Shown here in pieces: positions 26,711 to 38,945 of a stretch of 64,000 nt of DNA (its first letter is position 1; every line of letters starts with the position of its first letter). Made by a program: the position numbers and the translations under genes. The stretch comes from Cristatella mucedo (taxonomy: Eukaryota > Bryozoa > Phylactolaemata > Cristatellidae): contig WPIO01000003.1 of NCBI GenBank assembly GCA_009760855.2, forward strand, positions 10,805,001 through 10,869,000, in the 5' to 3' direction. The notes under the pieces are model-generated. The model searched no databases, was not told the DNA's origin, and worked only from the letters and a program-made list of their open reading frames with translations.

Positions 26711-28029
26711 TGTAGCGCCCTGCTGGCCTTGGCTGAGTTTTAGCGCGAACAAGAGCTGTTCGGTGGCGGGCTAGAGCTCCTTTGTCCTGGAGCAGTGGGC
26801 CAGAGAGGAGCGTCAGTGCGGGTAGACAGGAAGCGCTTAAGAGCAAGCCAGGAAGCTCTGAGACGAGCGGTGGCGATTCGGCCTTTAGAATTGGTCCGGT
26901 ACGCGCGGAAGCGGCTGATTGATGTTGGCTGGCCTGTCAACCCCCACCTTCACTCGTTCCAAGAAAGAATCGTCTGGAACCCACTCGCCATTCAAGCTGG
27001 ACAGAGGTGCCTTTCCAGTGGCCTTATATTCCTTGCCGTAATGGGCCGGGGTGTCGGGCCCAATACCACTAGGCGCTTGCCCCATTGTTTCAGCTAGGTA
27101 TTTAAGAGTCGAGCGACGCTCGCTCTTGGTCTTACGGTCTTTTGTCTTTGGTCCGGCTTCGACGCCGTCGCACTCGTTTCTCTAAAAGTGAGGGAGGAGG
27201 GCGGGCTGTCCGCCGACGATGGACGGAACGGGACAAGACAGCACTAGGAGGATTCAGTGGAACTCCATCGAATACGGTCGTATCGCGCCCGAGGTGGAAT
27301 TTTGTGTGTTCTTTCGTGTTTTGTGTTTCTTTTGTGTCGTGTGTGTGCGCGCTAGCACGTGGTCTCGGCATAGGGATTTGCCGGTGCGAGCTAGGCGTAG
27401 TTGGCGTGTGTGGAGCCCTAGTTCCCCAGTTAGGGTTTAGGCTCCGGTTCGCGCTTCAGTGTGGAGAAGTATTTCCTCCGCATGAGTGCTTGAGTTGGCG
27501 TGTGTGAAGTATTCCTGTCGCACTGGTGGAAACCGAGTCCTAGTTCTCCGGGTAGGGTTTAGACTCCGGTTCGCGCTTCAGTGTGGAGAAGTATTCCCTC
27601 CGCAAGAGTGTTAACGTTGGCGTGTTTGGGGTATTCCCTCGACACAGGTGGGAACGGATTCCTAGTTCACCGGTTAGGGTTTAGGGTCCGGGTCGCGCTT
27701 AGTGTGGAGGAGTATTCCCTCCGCAAGAGTGTTGGTGTAGCTGAGAACGTGCGAGGAGTGTGGAGATAAAGCTGAACTAGACGCGAAGCGACTTTGTGCG
27801 CCTGCGAATAAAGTTCAGTAAAATCCCCAATTTGTGTGTCTCGCTTCCAATTCACGCCGCGGACTCACGACCCCCTTTAGTAACGGTAAGCAGGTTAGTG
27901 CCAGAAACGCATCGTTTCGTGGCGGCCAGCTTATTGCGCGTAGGCGCGCACCGAACGGCAGTCAGCGCTAGGTTACGCCGCTAGGTAAGCGGCAGGTCAA
28001 GCCTACCCCGCCGAGCCTTCGGCGTTACA
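26711..28029 (+). mobile_element. Solo LTR of a retrotransposon, copy 1
   Basis: A 1319-bp unit starts TGTAGCGCCC and ends GGCGTTACA, with 4-bp flanking repeats GTTT at 26707-26710 and 28030-28033. The same unit in reverse occurs at 38941-40290. Inside are a TATTTAAG box near 27097 and an AATAAA near 27806, as expected of LTR promoter and terminator. A 122-bp tandem repeat lies at 27417-27740. No internal retrotransposon genes flank it, so it is a solo LTR left by recombination. The 4-bp duplication is unusual but allowed for Ty3-like elements. The family is not identified. Confidence 0.85.
27417..27740 (+). repeat. 122-bp tandem repeat inside LTR copy 1
   Basis: Units start at 27417, 27539 and 27661 (the last partial), each opening with 'cctagtt' and a 'tagggtttag' motif. 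The reversed equivalents are in LTR copy 2 around 39230-39540. Confidence 0.9.
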
Positions 28030-28049
28030 GTTTGGTTTTATCGATCTCC

Positions 28050-28830
28050 GAGCCCTTTTTGAGAGTCTCTCTTCTAACCTAAGCACCGCTGGCACTGCAC
28101 TGCACCGGAATGTCTTAGGTTCGATCTCAGTAGGTTATTTCCGAGAGTTAATTTCAACAGGACCTCGGTCGTCCACTGAGCTCTTCAAGTATGGCGTGCC
28201 CTACAGACCCGTTATAAGTCCATTCCTTTTCGCATTTAAGGAAACTACAGCTTGGCGGGTGGATAATTTAATTGAGTCCGGCCTAGAATTTTGAAACTCA
28301 TTACTTTTAGGTTTTTCTGCCCATTCTATTTGACTCCTACAGTTGGTGCACAAATTTGCTGCTGGGCTTGTTTAGCCTGAACGTCGAAATTTCCAAATCA
28401 CACCTCTCCTCATCGACCTGGATTAGCAGTCCACTAAGGAGCGGATTGAATTTTAGATTCTGCCATTCACTTTTAGGCTGCTTCGTTCTTTTTCTCGGGC
28501 CAACCCGTCTGAAATGCTTACTTGTTGGGCTTCTTGTCGCACCACTCGCTTTTCTAGCTCTGTCCGTTTGAGTCTGACCTCTGTCGAACCTCAGGTCCCA
28601 TGGAAGCCAAGCCTTCAGTTCATATTATCTCAAAGCCACGAAATCACCCCGATCGACATCGTGTAATCTCCTAACGTGCCAGAATTCAGAAAGAAGCTAC
28701 TACACAAAACTACCTGTTCCTCACAGCTTTTTCTCCGTCTAAGTAAATTATCCTCAATATTCTTGTGAGTACTTAATTTTGCACGCTGTACCAAATGAGC
28801 TGGTGAGCCTTTTCAGCTTTTGTAAAACAC
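28050..28830 (+). mobile_element. Old, decayed CR1/L2-like LINE
   Basis: Fragments of the reverse transcriptase can be followed through frameshifts: an LKYGVP-like stretch near 28190, an LQLVHKFAAGLV-like stretch near 28342 and an IDLDW-like stretch near 28413. There are several stops, and it starts just after LTR copy 1. Confidence 0.6.
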
Positions 28831-31061
28831 CTTCATTCGCGTGGATACCGTATACGCAAAGTCCTTAACATTATAAATAATTGCGTATTGACTGTTTGCA
28901 ACTGTGTCTGACCAGTAAGAACGCGTCATCGTATTAAGGTACAACAACAAAGCTTTTACGGCGATTAGTTATAAATGGTTATGTGAGCAGCTCGTGGCTT
29001 TTTTAGAAAACAGTACGGACGCACTTTAGGATACACGTTATGTCTAGTTTTTCATTCAATATATTTAGTTTTTGTTTAGAATAAAGCTCTCCTAAACTCA
29101 ATCCCTCATTCTTTCTCATTTGGGTTGAACCCTCTCTTTACTCTGACTAAATGTAGGTATATATGCCCTTACAAGCAGTTAAGTTTGCTTTAGAGAGTAT
29201 CATCGATTTAACTTAACAATATTTTAACAAATATTGATGGTATAGAAAAAGCGCGATTGATCAGATGGTGTGGGCCTGTGGCTTCTACTGTAATTAGCGA
29301 AGCGTCTGGCACTAATGTGCATCTCACCCGTGGCCAATAGTTAAGCCATTGAAGCAGCACAGCGTCGGGCCGCTAATGCAGATTATATTTCGTGTCATCT
29401 GCTGCGATTGATTGATTGGGCTCCCGTATATGTGCCCGTTGAGAGGAATACAGAGAGTCTCGTTTGCTGCGCACGTGCGCCGCCCGCTGCGCCTCTGTGA
29501 TACTCCCACCAGAACAGCCGCCGCCGGAGCCACTGTCACACAACAGCTGTAACAAACACTTTCTGAAATCTACTTCATACCGGATATATAAACTTAAAAT
29601 ATTTACATGGTTTGTTTGCTGTCGCAATACTACCATAACTATAGTAGAACCATGAGCATCCGGAATTTTAACACGTTGGTTAGCGAAGCAGTGGTAATCA
29701 TCAACGGTAAGTAGCAGTTCACTCTGCATCTTTAATCATGGTGTCTTTATTGGTGGCGGGAGGCCGAGGAGCTACTGAGAAGGCATAGGTGATCGTTGCC
29801 AAAATCTCCACCAGTCATTTTGACGGATGAGCAGGTCACTAGCATATATCTAAACTTGAGACCTTTCCACGTACGTAAGGTTAGATCTACATACCTGTAG
29901 CTGCAGAAATGTAAGCCTCCGCTACGTCACCAAACTTCCGCTTACGCATGCCTTGAAATGCTGCACAGAGCCAAGAAATCAAGGGCTACGCTATGCATTT
30001 GGTGGATCTTTGTGATTAATTCTCGTGTGTATGTACCTGCTTAGGGCGGTTGCTTTTCACGACTTCGGTCCCGAGGTCGTGGGTTCAAATCCTGTGGTCG
30101 GCGATCCTTAATTGCCGCAGCAAGCGGCGGTGATAGCCGTAAAGGGTCTTTTGTCGCTATACAAAAGAGGCTTTTAAATCAGCCAGAGTCATGCGGTCAC
30201 ACACACTCTACCATTAACTCGGAAAGCATATGAAAAACCACTAACAATTGACACAGCGAAAACAACCCTTAAAACTAAGCTTCACAAATAAGCACCTATC
30301 ACCAGGCAGCCAGCTAAACACTACGTGTATAACCGTGAAAAGCTGAAGAAGCACATACGAACCTATAAACCATAAACAATAAAAACTGATAAGAAGCTGA
30401 CACAATAAAAACTGATAACGAAAACAATGAATGTGTAGCTTACTGGCATGGACTTTGTCAGCGGATCTCAGTAAGGTGCCGAAAAAGAGAGTACATTCTT
30501 AGAGGTTTAACCAGCAGTGCTACAGTATGCCTCATCAGATATTCCTTCCGACCCATCTTAAAGGTGGAGGGGCAATGACCATTTACATTTGCAACCAAGA
30601 CTATAGGCTGGTAGGCAACTTCTCTCGTTCGCCGCCTCTAGTCGTGTGGCAGGCGCATAGCTAGTATCAGAATAACGGCAGTTTGATTGACCTCTTTATG
30701 ACGTTTGATTGACCTCTTTATGACAAAGTCGCGTGCACCAACAATAAGAGGAGGACTAAGCGATACAATTGCGGAGCCCTAGGTACATCAGGGCTGCTCA
30801 GCGGTACGCGGAGTGGCAACCGTGCCAGCATTCGTTGACGAGGAAGGATAGCCCTCGGCTCACACAATCTTTGAAAGTGACTGGCGGCGCTGTCTCGGAA
30901 TACCAGTCACTGTCGCCAGAGGTACAAGGGACTGCGTAACAGAGACTCGCAACTTCAAAGCGCGTCTCAGCTCGCCGATGGCTCCAGCCCATGGCAGAGC
31001 CCAGCGAACAACCTACAACGTGGAAGGTGCGAAACACGCGGGCACTTAACTGAAAGGCCCG
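28831..31061. other. Intergenic, no gene recognised
   Basis: There is a SINE at 30040-30188. A 118-codon minus frame at 29373-29729 has no recognised motif. A 21-bp direct repeat ('tttgattgacctctttatga') occurs twice near 30690-30722. Nothing else is supported. Confidence 0.45.
30040..30188 (+). mobile_element. tRNA-derived SINE, plus orientation
   Basis: The one full SINE copy seen on the plus strand: 'agggcggttgcttttcacga', B box 'gtgggttcaaatcctg', body 'aagcggcggtgatagcc', end 'cttttaaatcagcc'. It has no poly-A tail. Confidence 0.82.
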
Positions 31062-31540
<479 letters not shown>

Positions 31541-31689
31541 GTGGCTACCAGCAGCATACAAGAACGACAGCCTTCAGTCCATTCTTCGGCATGCGAGTAT
31601 TGTGTTACGGCGACGGCTCCGCGCCGCCGGAGTCCGCATGCGGTCCGCACGACATTTCGTAGCCGACTATTGAGGCCTGTGGTCGTCGT

Positions 31690-33230
31690 CGCCCATCCTG
31701 CCCCAGTCAAAGGGCAGGCCAGGAAAGCCGCCCCGGGATAGTGAACCCTTTTTGCCGCGGAGGAGTCAGAGGGGGGAGGGGAGCATTTGCGCCCCTACAG
31801 CGGGGCACCCCTATTCCCCCTGCCTTTGTGGGCGTAGCATCGCCATCGTGTTGCCCCGCCCTAGCCTGACCGGGCAGTAGTGCATAACGTCTCTGCGGCC
31901 GGGAGCCTACCGCTGATTGGGTGGAGGCTTGCCTGAATGGTCACCTAGTGATGCAATCTTTTCCCGCCACTCTCCTGATCAGCTCCCGGAGTCGCGAGTG
32001 GACGTGTCGTCCGTCTCCGGCTCGAGGACGTGTACTGCCCATGAATCTGATCGATTACATCTTGTAGAGAGGTCAGTGACTCCTTTTGCTATCGGTGCTT
32101 GCTGCACCTCGTACGCGCTCGTCAACCTTCCGGGCGTTAAGCTGGAGACGTACCCCTACAAATTGGTGACCCCAACGTGACTCGAACACGCAACCTTCTG
32201 CCTGTGTGTTGGCCTGCACGCACGCTATCCACTCTCTTCTCTCTCTAAACACCACGTGCTCTGGAGCAGCACGCACGACGGCTGCTAGATCACATAATAC
32301 AGCCGTCGTCGACAAAGCCACGACTCGCTTGTGGGGACTTCGCTCTTCGTCGCGCCGCCATCGCGCGTCCGCGAGCCCCTACAAATCGGTGAACCTCACG
32401 ATTGTCTCAAGCAACCTTACTCTACTACGAACTCTACGACAATCCGACAACGACCGACTGGTACGTTACGACCTTCACTACTACACCACCACTTGGTGGT
32501 CGTCGGCAACGCTCCCCTCCACATGTGTGCTGGCTACGTCTCTACGCCGCCGCCGACCAGGCGCTGCTCGGCTCCGACTATGCTGCCACTATGTGCTGTT
32601 TCGGAGACTCCTGCCTCAACGTGGGCGCTGCACGGCTACTACGCCGCCGCCTACGGCAGCCGACCACTGGGCCAAGTACCAGGCTCGAACTCGCCTGACA
32701 TTTACGTCCTCGCCTGTTCACTACGTTCGTCGCGCCGCTTGGCTTAACGTCGCTTGGCTCACGACGCGCGACTGGGGGGAGCCTTTGTGGGCATGCGATC
32801 ACCGTCACGTGGTTCCGCCCCAGCCCACGTTCCGTTCGCCCAACGGGAACGATTCTTGCCGGCCGCCCAATTCACTTTCTGCCTGTGCGTCGGCCTGCAC
32901 GAACGCTATCCACTCTCTTCTCTCTCTTAACACCTCGTGCTCCGGAGCAGCACGCACGAAGGCTGGTGTATCATATAATACAGCCGTCGTCGACAACGCC
33001 ACGACTCGCTTGCTTGTGGGGGCTTCGCTCTTCGTCGCACCGCCATCGCGCGCCCGCGAGCCCCTACACCGTCACCAACGACGAAATTGTTTTTCAATTC
33101 TACTCGACGAGCAACCGCCGAGTTCGCGCCTGATATAAACTAAGACTTTGCGCTTAAACTTTCCTTAATTGGCGGTATAGCCCCGCCTAGATAAAAATTT
33201 GGCGGGTCTTGCCCTACATAATATTGTTTC
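31690..33230 (+). mobile_element. GC-rich retroelement-like repeat 'X', longest copy
   Basis: This copy shares its ends with 105-395 and its 3' part with 44640-45030. At 32163 it has TGGTGACCCCAACGTGACTC, the form of a Ty3-type primer-binding site, just after a 'cccctaca' that could end an LTR. A segment of about 210 bp is present twice (about 32195-32400 and 32876-33088). A 310-codon frame (32206-33138) runs through it but is low-complexity, Thr/Arg-rich and repetitive. No protease, RT or integrase is visible. I treat it as a degenerate or non-autonomous LTR retroelement. Confidence 0.5.
32163..32232 (-). other. tRNA-Arg-like antisense segment (extended primer-binding site)
   Basis: Read on the minus strand it has tRNA features in order: 'gtggatagcgtg' (D-arm-like), 'cagaaggtt' before the T arm, T arm 'gcgtgttcgagtcacgt' with a B box, and an end 'ggggtcacca' that includes CCA. 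The anticodon stem does not pair properly, so it is not a working tRNA. It is either an unusually long primer-binding site or a tRNA-derived segment. Confidence 0.45.
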
Positions 33231-35264
33231 CCTTGACGAAGGTGGCGTATTCGTTTATCCTCGGAAGCTGGATGCTCATTGGATGAGCTTCGCGGTGGAA
33301 TTATTTCTGTGGCTTCAACTCTTGGCTTTAAAGCTTCCTACCCAGAATGCCGTGCGTGGCATTCCCTCCTCCAAAAAATGTATAGAACAATGCGGTTTAT
33401 TCGCACTCGGGCGACAGGTGTACCAAAGTGGCTGCGTTGCGGCAACCGACCTTGACCAACTGAGGGCCACCTCGCATTGCGAAGCATGTCTGGTCCTGTG
33501 TTTTTACGTGGCGCACTTACTGCAATATCTTGCTGGTTGTACTTTAAGTATTAGCTACTACTTGTTTTAACTACTGGCCACGGATGCCTCAGCTATCCAT
33601 TTTTCGGACTTCAGAACTCACTTCCACAATTCTTCCGCAATGCGTTTACCTGGACCAATGCACGTGCTGCATTTCTTACCCCCCCCCCCGCCATTTTCAA
33701 CCATATTCCTTTGCTAGTTTCACTTGGAAAAATTTTTTCACCTAAGCACGCTCTCTCACTTAGTCAATATTTCGATGGATGTGTTGAAAGTGAGCTCTGT
33801 GCATACAAGGCCGGCTGTACCCAAACTTACGCTCATGAATGCGTCAATTCGCTGGCGTTGTAGAGGCTCTGTTGTTGCCTTGGCCACTGTATAAAAGGTG
33901 CGATGCCACTGCGAGGTGAGCTTAGGTCTAAGGAGTGATAGATGCTTCTGCCAACGAGACAGAATTGAGTGACGGCTCAATGTCAATCCAGATTAATTGG
34001 CATTGTCAATGTCAACCCAGATTAGCTGGCAGTCAATCCAGATTAACAGGTGTGCAGAACAGATGCATAATGTCTGATGTCCAGCTAGAGCTGAGGTCTC
34101 AAGAGTTGTGTGCTCGTCCTTACTCGGTTAGCTTAAGTATCTTGCTAAAGTGAAGGCAGAGTCCATCTTTCCTAAATACACTCCATACTTTTCTCGGTTG
34201 CCATAACATCCAACTCTATTTATACACTCATCATTATACTAGCTGCAAAGTTAGATTAAAGCAAGTTGCACATTTGTTCGCCGGCAGCTGCAAATTGAAC
34301 CGTGTGGTTTGATTCGCACAGCAGAGAGTCAGCCGATGCCCAACACCAGCAGTTTATTACTACGCACGGAGCCGAAGGACGCACGGCTCCCTTCGGCTTC
34401 TTCTCACACTCGACTCCCTCTCATCGACTGCTCGGCTCCCCTGGTCGACCCTGATGATTCATCGAGGACCACAGCTGTGCACAGGCCGACCCTGACGGCG
34501 AATCCATTATCTGTCCACCAGCGGGTTACTGGCCTGTGTCCACGCCACATCCCAGGTGGACCACAGCTGTGCACCGGCCCCTCTCGGCGATGCTTCTAAC
34601 AGCTGTTCACCAGCGGCTTATCAGAGGAGCCTGCATACTATACATACATACATACTTACGAACTACAAACCGCACGTGCTTTGAGCTTCGTGTAGAAAAC
34701 GTCTCTCGTGTATCCCATTTTAGTCATCGTGGAGACGTGAAGGTATAAACGGTGGTAAGTTGCATTCAGAAGCAAACCAACTCACTCTGCTGGATATTTT
34801 CCGCGTTACTCATCCGTTAAACTATTTTTATGTGCCGGTTGTTCGAGTATTCACGTTGGCGTTAGCAAATTTATCCTCGGCTTCTCGGCGCTTTAAATCT
34901 ATTCACCATACTATTCAGTCATAAGACAAACAGAAGCGGTCCCTTGAATTGCCAGTGCTTATTTTGCCCGCATATAGAAAATAGAGGTTCACCCACATGG
35001 TAAGCAGCAGAAAGCGTCACGTGCCGCCCGGTTTCGGGGGGGGGGAAGTCGTTGCAATTTACAGGTACGAGGAAAAGGCAGCACGTTCGAAGCTATGCAA
35101 TACAGCATTATGCTGTATTGCTGCATCACTATTTGTATCTAAGAAATTGTCACTGTGAGTTCCGCGGCCGGAGCGTAAACTTGGCTTAAAACAGAAAATC
35201 ACGCTGGTTCATTCGTTCTCGCTTATCGCGGGTTTAGAAAAGGTGCAATGCACGCGCACAGGCA
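33231..35264. other. Intergenic, no gene recognised
   Basis: A faint LINE-B-like stretch (NSLPQFFRN) is readable near 33610-33650. Two 22-bp 'ggaccacagctgtgcac' blocks about 94 bp apart lie near 34463 and 34557. Homopolymer G and C runs occur near 33680 and 35035. No exon could be supported. Confidence 0.45.
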
Positions 35265-35886
35265 ATTTAAATCCGTTACTTTAGCTATTGCCACATCACA
35301 CCAGTTTTCGCCGACGTGCACTGGCTCCCACTCAAGCAGCACATCGACTCAGAGGTTCTGTAACTCACTTTTCGGTCCATTCCTTCTTTGGCTCCAGTCT
35401 ACTTATCAGACCCACTTTCCGATCAGCCTAGGCATCGTACCGCCCGCTTTTCTAAATCAAATCATGTAGCTACACCTCCTACGAAATCCTTTGGAGGCCA
35501 CGCCTTTACTTCGTATGTTTTCAAAGCGTGGAACTCGCTTCCGACTGGTGGCAAGATATCCCCTGACTTGACGACGATATTTAAAAAGAAGCTAAAACGC
35601 ATTTACTTATCACAGCATTTATTGGATCAACGTGATACGTCCTTTGGATGATTATGAGTGTTGTCACTGTGCATGCTGCCACTAACGATATTTGCATACT
35701 GACTCTGCATATCACTTCTAACCTTTAATCTTTTTAATCTTGTTGTTTATTGATCGTGCATTGTGCACCAAACATTCAATCACGCTTCCTTTGCAGCAAA
35801 TTTCAAAGCGCCTAGAAAGAGATTAAGTTCTCTGAGGGCATTGAGTTTTCTGAGGACGCTAGATAAATGTATTATTATTATTATTA
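35265..35886 (+). mobile_element. LINE family A copy, decayed, tail intact
   Basis: Broken coding sequence shows HQFSPTCTGS, APVYL and KAWNSLPT stretches in shifting frames. The 3' UTR and tail follow, with 'gagattaagttctctgaggg' duplicated in part and then ATT repeats at the end. Confidence 0.82.
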
Positions 35887-36511
35887 GCTCGCAGAGTAAA
35901 CTCACATCCGGTAAAGTCATATGAGCGAACGTAGGGAAACCACAAGAATTGCTAAAGCATGTAACGTTACGCACCCTGCCGCCGGGCCCTTCGTGTCCTG
36001 ATGATATCAATGTACGCAGGCTATTAGAAAGCACAATTTGCTTATGTTAACATATAGACGCCTATTGGTATGTGTGGCTCTTGCCAATAATTATCAGTGC
36101 TTCCCGAAATATCGACTAAGTAGAGTAACTTTAAAAATATCGCTTTATATTCTAGCCCTTGCGACTTACTCTTATATTAAGAAATTAATAATTGTTTTTG
36201 CTGTGCCGTTCGCGTGGCGATCGACGCTATGAGAATTCATTTAGTCCTTTACACCGTACAGCCCGCGTCCATACCTTGAACTTTCCATTATCGTATGATT
36301 AAGAGCAGCACTGTAAATGACGGCGAGCTAGAGCGTTACAGCAGGATCGACTATACAATCTAGTTATCTTCTCACGTGACCACCTTCTATATACCTTCAC
36401 ACTGTCTTTAAGCAAGCCAAAACAACTTATATTTCCGCGAACGTGTATATATATATTTTTTTTATTTATATATTTTATATTACATTATTTATATATTACA
36501 TTATATATATT
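35887..36511. other. Intergenic, AT-rich
   Basis: No gene or family was recognised. It becomes very AT-rich from 36450 and ends in a TA tract at the LINE junction. Confidence 0.45.
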
Positions 36512-37112
36512 AGCTCGAAATCTAGGTGTCATATTCCAAAGCGACCTCTCGTTAGACGACCGTGTCAGCTTCACAGTCAAATCTGTCTACTTTCAGCTAC
36601 ATAACATTGCTAAAATTCGGGCTTGTTTAGATAAGGATACCACGTCTAAGTTAGTCCATGCATTCGTGACATCCCGTCTCGACTTCTGCAACTCACTGCT
36701 TACTGGCCTACCGGCATGTGCGATCAGGCGATTGCAGCTGGAGCAAAACTCTGCTGCTAGGCTTGTCTGTCGTGAGCGTCGCAGTTGCCACATCACACCA
36801 CTTCTCGCCGACCTGCACTGGCTACCAGTAAACCAACGGATTGAATTCAAGGTTTTTTCGCTCACTTTTAAATCCCATCATTCTATGGCTCCAGCCTATC
36901 TCTCATATATACTCCCCCATCAGGCCAAGCATCGTACCACCCGCTTTTCGGAATCCAACAGTCTACAAACAGTACAAACCTCAAATTTTTTGGAGACCGT
37001 GCATTTAGTTTGTATGCTCTGCTTTTGTGTTGCAAATCGAAAGACGCTGCTGAATGCATGAAGCGCCTGAATAGAGATTAAGTTCTCCTGGGGCGCCATA
37101 CAAATTAATTAT
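36512..37112 (+). mobile_element. LINE family A copy with deleted 3' UTR and SINE-like tail
   Basis: It begins abruptly at the SARNLGVIF motif after a TA-rich tract. TSRLDFCNSLLTGLP, LEQNSAARLV and LHWLPVNQRI follow. After about 37030 most of the UTR is missing, and a 'gcgcctgaatagagattaag' tail ending near 37112 is attached. That tail resembles the SINE tail at 12306 more than the normal LINE end. Confidence 0.82.
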
Positions 37113-37120
37113 GTTTTTTT

Positions 37121-37575
37121 TTATATAAGGACGAATCGCAGGGACCCACTAAATGCTGTCATTAATAGATGTGTTTTTAGTTTCTTTTTAAATGTGGACA
37201 AGTAAGGAGATGTCGTGACGCAGGTTCGGGGTGAGTTCCAGGTTTTGGGAGCATACGAACTAAAGGCACGGTCTCCTAAGGACTTGAGATTTGTAAGAGG
37301 TATGGGTAAACAATTGATTGTTCTCTTAGATTCAGAATGTGGGTGATACAATGCTTAGCCTGGTGAGTGAGTTGACTTGATAGGTATCTGGTAGATAGGT
37401 TGGAGCCAAAGAATGAAGGGACCTAACCGTGAATGACAAAACCTTGAAGCCGATGCGTTGCTTGACTGGGAGCCAGTACAGGTCGGCGAGAAGTGGTGTG
37501 ATAAAGCAACTTCGACGCTCACGGCAGACAGGCCTAGCTGCAGGGTTTTGCACCAGCTGTAAGCGTCTGATATAC
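37121..37575 (-). mobile_element. LINE family A fragment, inverted
   Basis: The minus strand reads QNPAARPVCRERRSC, LYWLPVKQRIGFKVL and LGDRAFSSYAPKTWNSP, then FKKKLKTHL and the start of the 3' UTR. The stem-like tail is missing. It lies tail-to-tail with 36512-37112, only about 10 bp apart. Confidence 0.85.
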
Positions 37576-37579
37576 AGTG

Positions 37580-37996
37580 GTACCTTGGCGTACTAGTTTA
37601 AATCGTTTCGTGACGGAGCTCGTAATAGCTGAACTGCTGCATCAGTTTCAGCCTGTTCGTGCCCTGAGGTCCTGTGTGGACAATAAATTAGCTGTTTCAT
37701 TCCTCCGCTTAAAGACAGTTGGCAACAGAAGCTTTAGCTCTGCAGGTCCTAGACTGTGGAACTCACTTCCACAATTCTTATGCAATGACAACTACTCTCC
37801 TACTGCCGGCTATGGCACATCTTTTTCAGCGGTCCTGAGCTGCTACTTCTATGCTACTTACTACCTCAACTGCTCTCCTGACTCTGCTATGCTTCCCACT
37901 TTCTCTTTGTTGCGTGAGATGAAGTCTGTTGGCTACCGAATGAGTACCGAAAGCCGCTTAGGATGTGAGTGCGCTATACACAAATCTCCTGCGTAA
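37580..37996 (+). mobile_element. LINE family B 3'-end fragment, copy B2
   Basis: The frame reads ELLHQFQPVRALRSCVDNKL, GPRLWNSLPQFL and REMKSVGYRMSTESRLGCEC before the stop. This is the same family as 14767-15186 in the opposite orientation, with a more intact frame. The RT core is absent. Confidence 0.85.
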
Positions 37997-38887
37997 CACC
38001 CACGTGGTCTTTATTACTTTGTGGAGTTACAGACGGAGATACATTACATTACATAATTCAAATTACACGTATGTCAAATCAATTTTGCTCATCGGTATGA
38101 ATTTAAATGCCATTAATCCGTTCCGGACTCACACAAAGCACCACGATTTTTTCACGTTTCGTAATTAAAAATGCACTTATAAATGATGAATATTGCTAAA
38201 AAAGTTCCAAGCAAGCACTGGCAATGCGAAAAAGCACGCGGCAGCTGGGTGGTAAGCAGGCGAGCGTGCAGACAGCCAACACGTAGCCGCAAGCGCTCTT
38301 TATAGGGCGGGCTTTTACGTGGACGCACCGATTGTTATCAGTTAGGCGAGGAATTCTCGCCAGCGGTACTCCCTAAGTAAAGTACAGTACGTACTTAACT
38401 GGTCCTGCCGTAGTCAAATTCAACACCGGAGTCTGGCGATCTTGTGCGTCCAAGCACCACGATGGCTCGTTCGAGTGTGTCCGGGTGCGAACCAAGTGGC
38501 TTGCGGTTGACGCCACACTCGGATCGTCTAAAAGCGGAGCGTCTTTCGCTGCCCTACCCTTATTGGCCCGAGTAACAACACGTAGTTCCTCCCTCCATCC
38601 TCCATCGCTTGCGTTGCTGACACACCTGTTCACGCTCGTACACATGAAAGCAATTCCATTGCAGCCGCTTAAAGTGAACGACTATGGTGTCGGATACTGG
38701 GCGGATAGTGTGGCGTTCACTGGGACGGTCGCTGCGGCGACTAGCGGTGAGGTATCTGAAGCTGGCTCGTAACCCGAATTTTAGCTATCAAATCAAAGCA
38801 AAAACTCGGCAGAGAGTCAGCTCATATTTCGAAAAACTGGGAAGTTCGGCCACTGGTAAGCCAAGGTACCGCGGAATATATATACAG

Positions 38888-38889
<2 letters not shown>
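37997..38889. other. Intergenic, no gene recognised
   Basis: Two overlapping ORFs of about 90-100 codons near 38485-38989 have no family resemblance, and the second ends in the CA repeat. Nothing else is supported. Confidence 0.45.

Positions 38890-38940
<51 letters not shown>
38890..38940 (+). repeat. (CA)n microsatellite hosting LTR copy 2
   Basis: About 25 CA units directly left of the LTR. CA repeats resume at 40291, turn to TA and end at 40341, so the LTR lies inside a CA/TA tract. Confidence 0.95.

Positions 38941-38945
<5 letters not shown>

Noticed and set aside
29373-29729. 118-codon minus frame
   Set aside because: No motif or family resemblance, no clear splice partner, and a length possible by chance.
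30040-30188. Possible tRNA gene
   Set aside because: The promoter boxes are present, but the arms do not fold into a cloverleaf, and the same sequence recurs with a shared non-tRNA body, so it is a SINE.
32206-33138. 310-codon plus frame
   Set aside because: It lies in repeat X and includes the duplicated 210-bp segment. It is low-complexity and shows no conserved domain, so I do not call it a gene.
33199-33570. 123-codon plus frame
   Set aside because: It begins at a TTG, not an ATG, at the edge of repeat X and resembles nothing I know.
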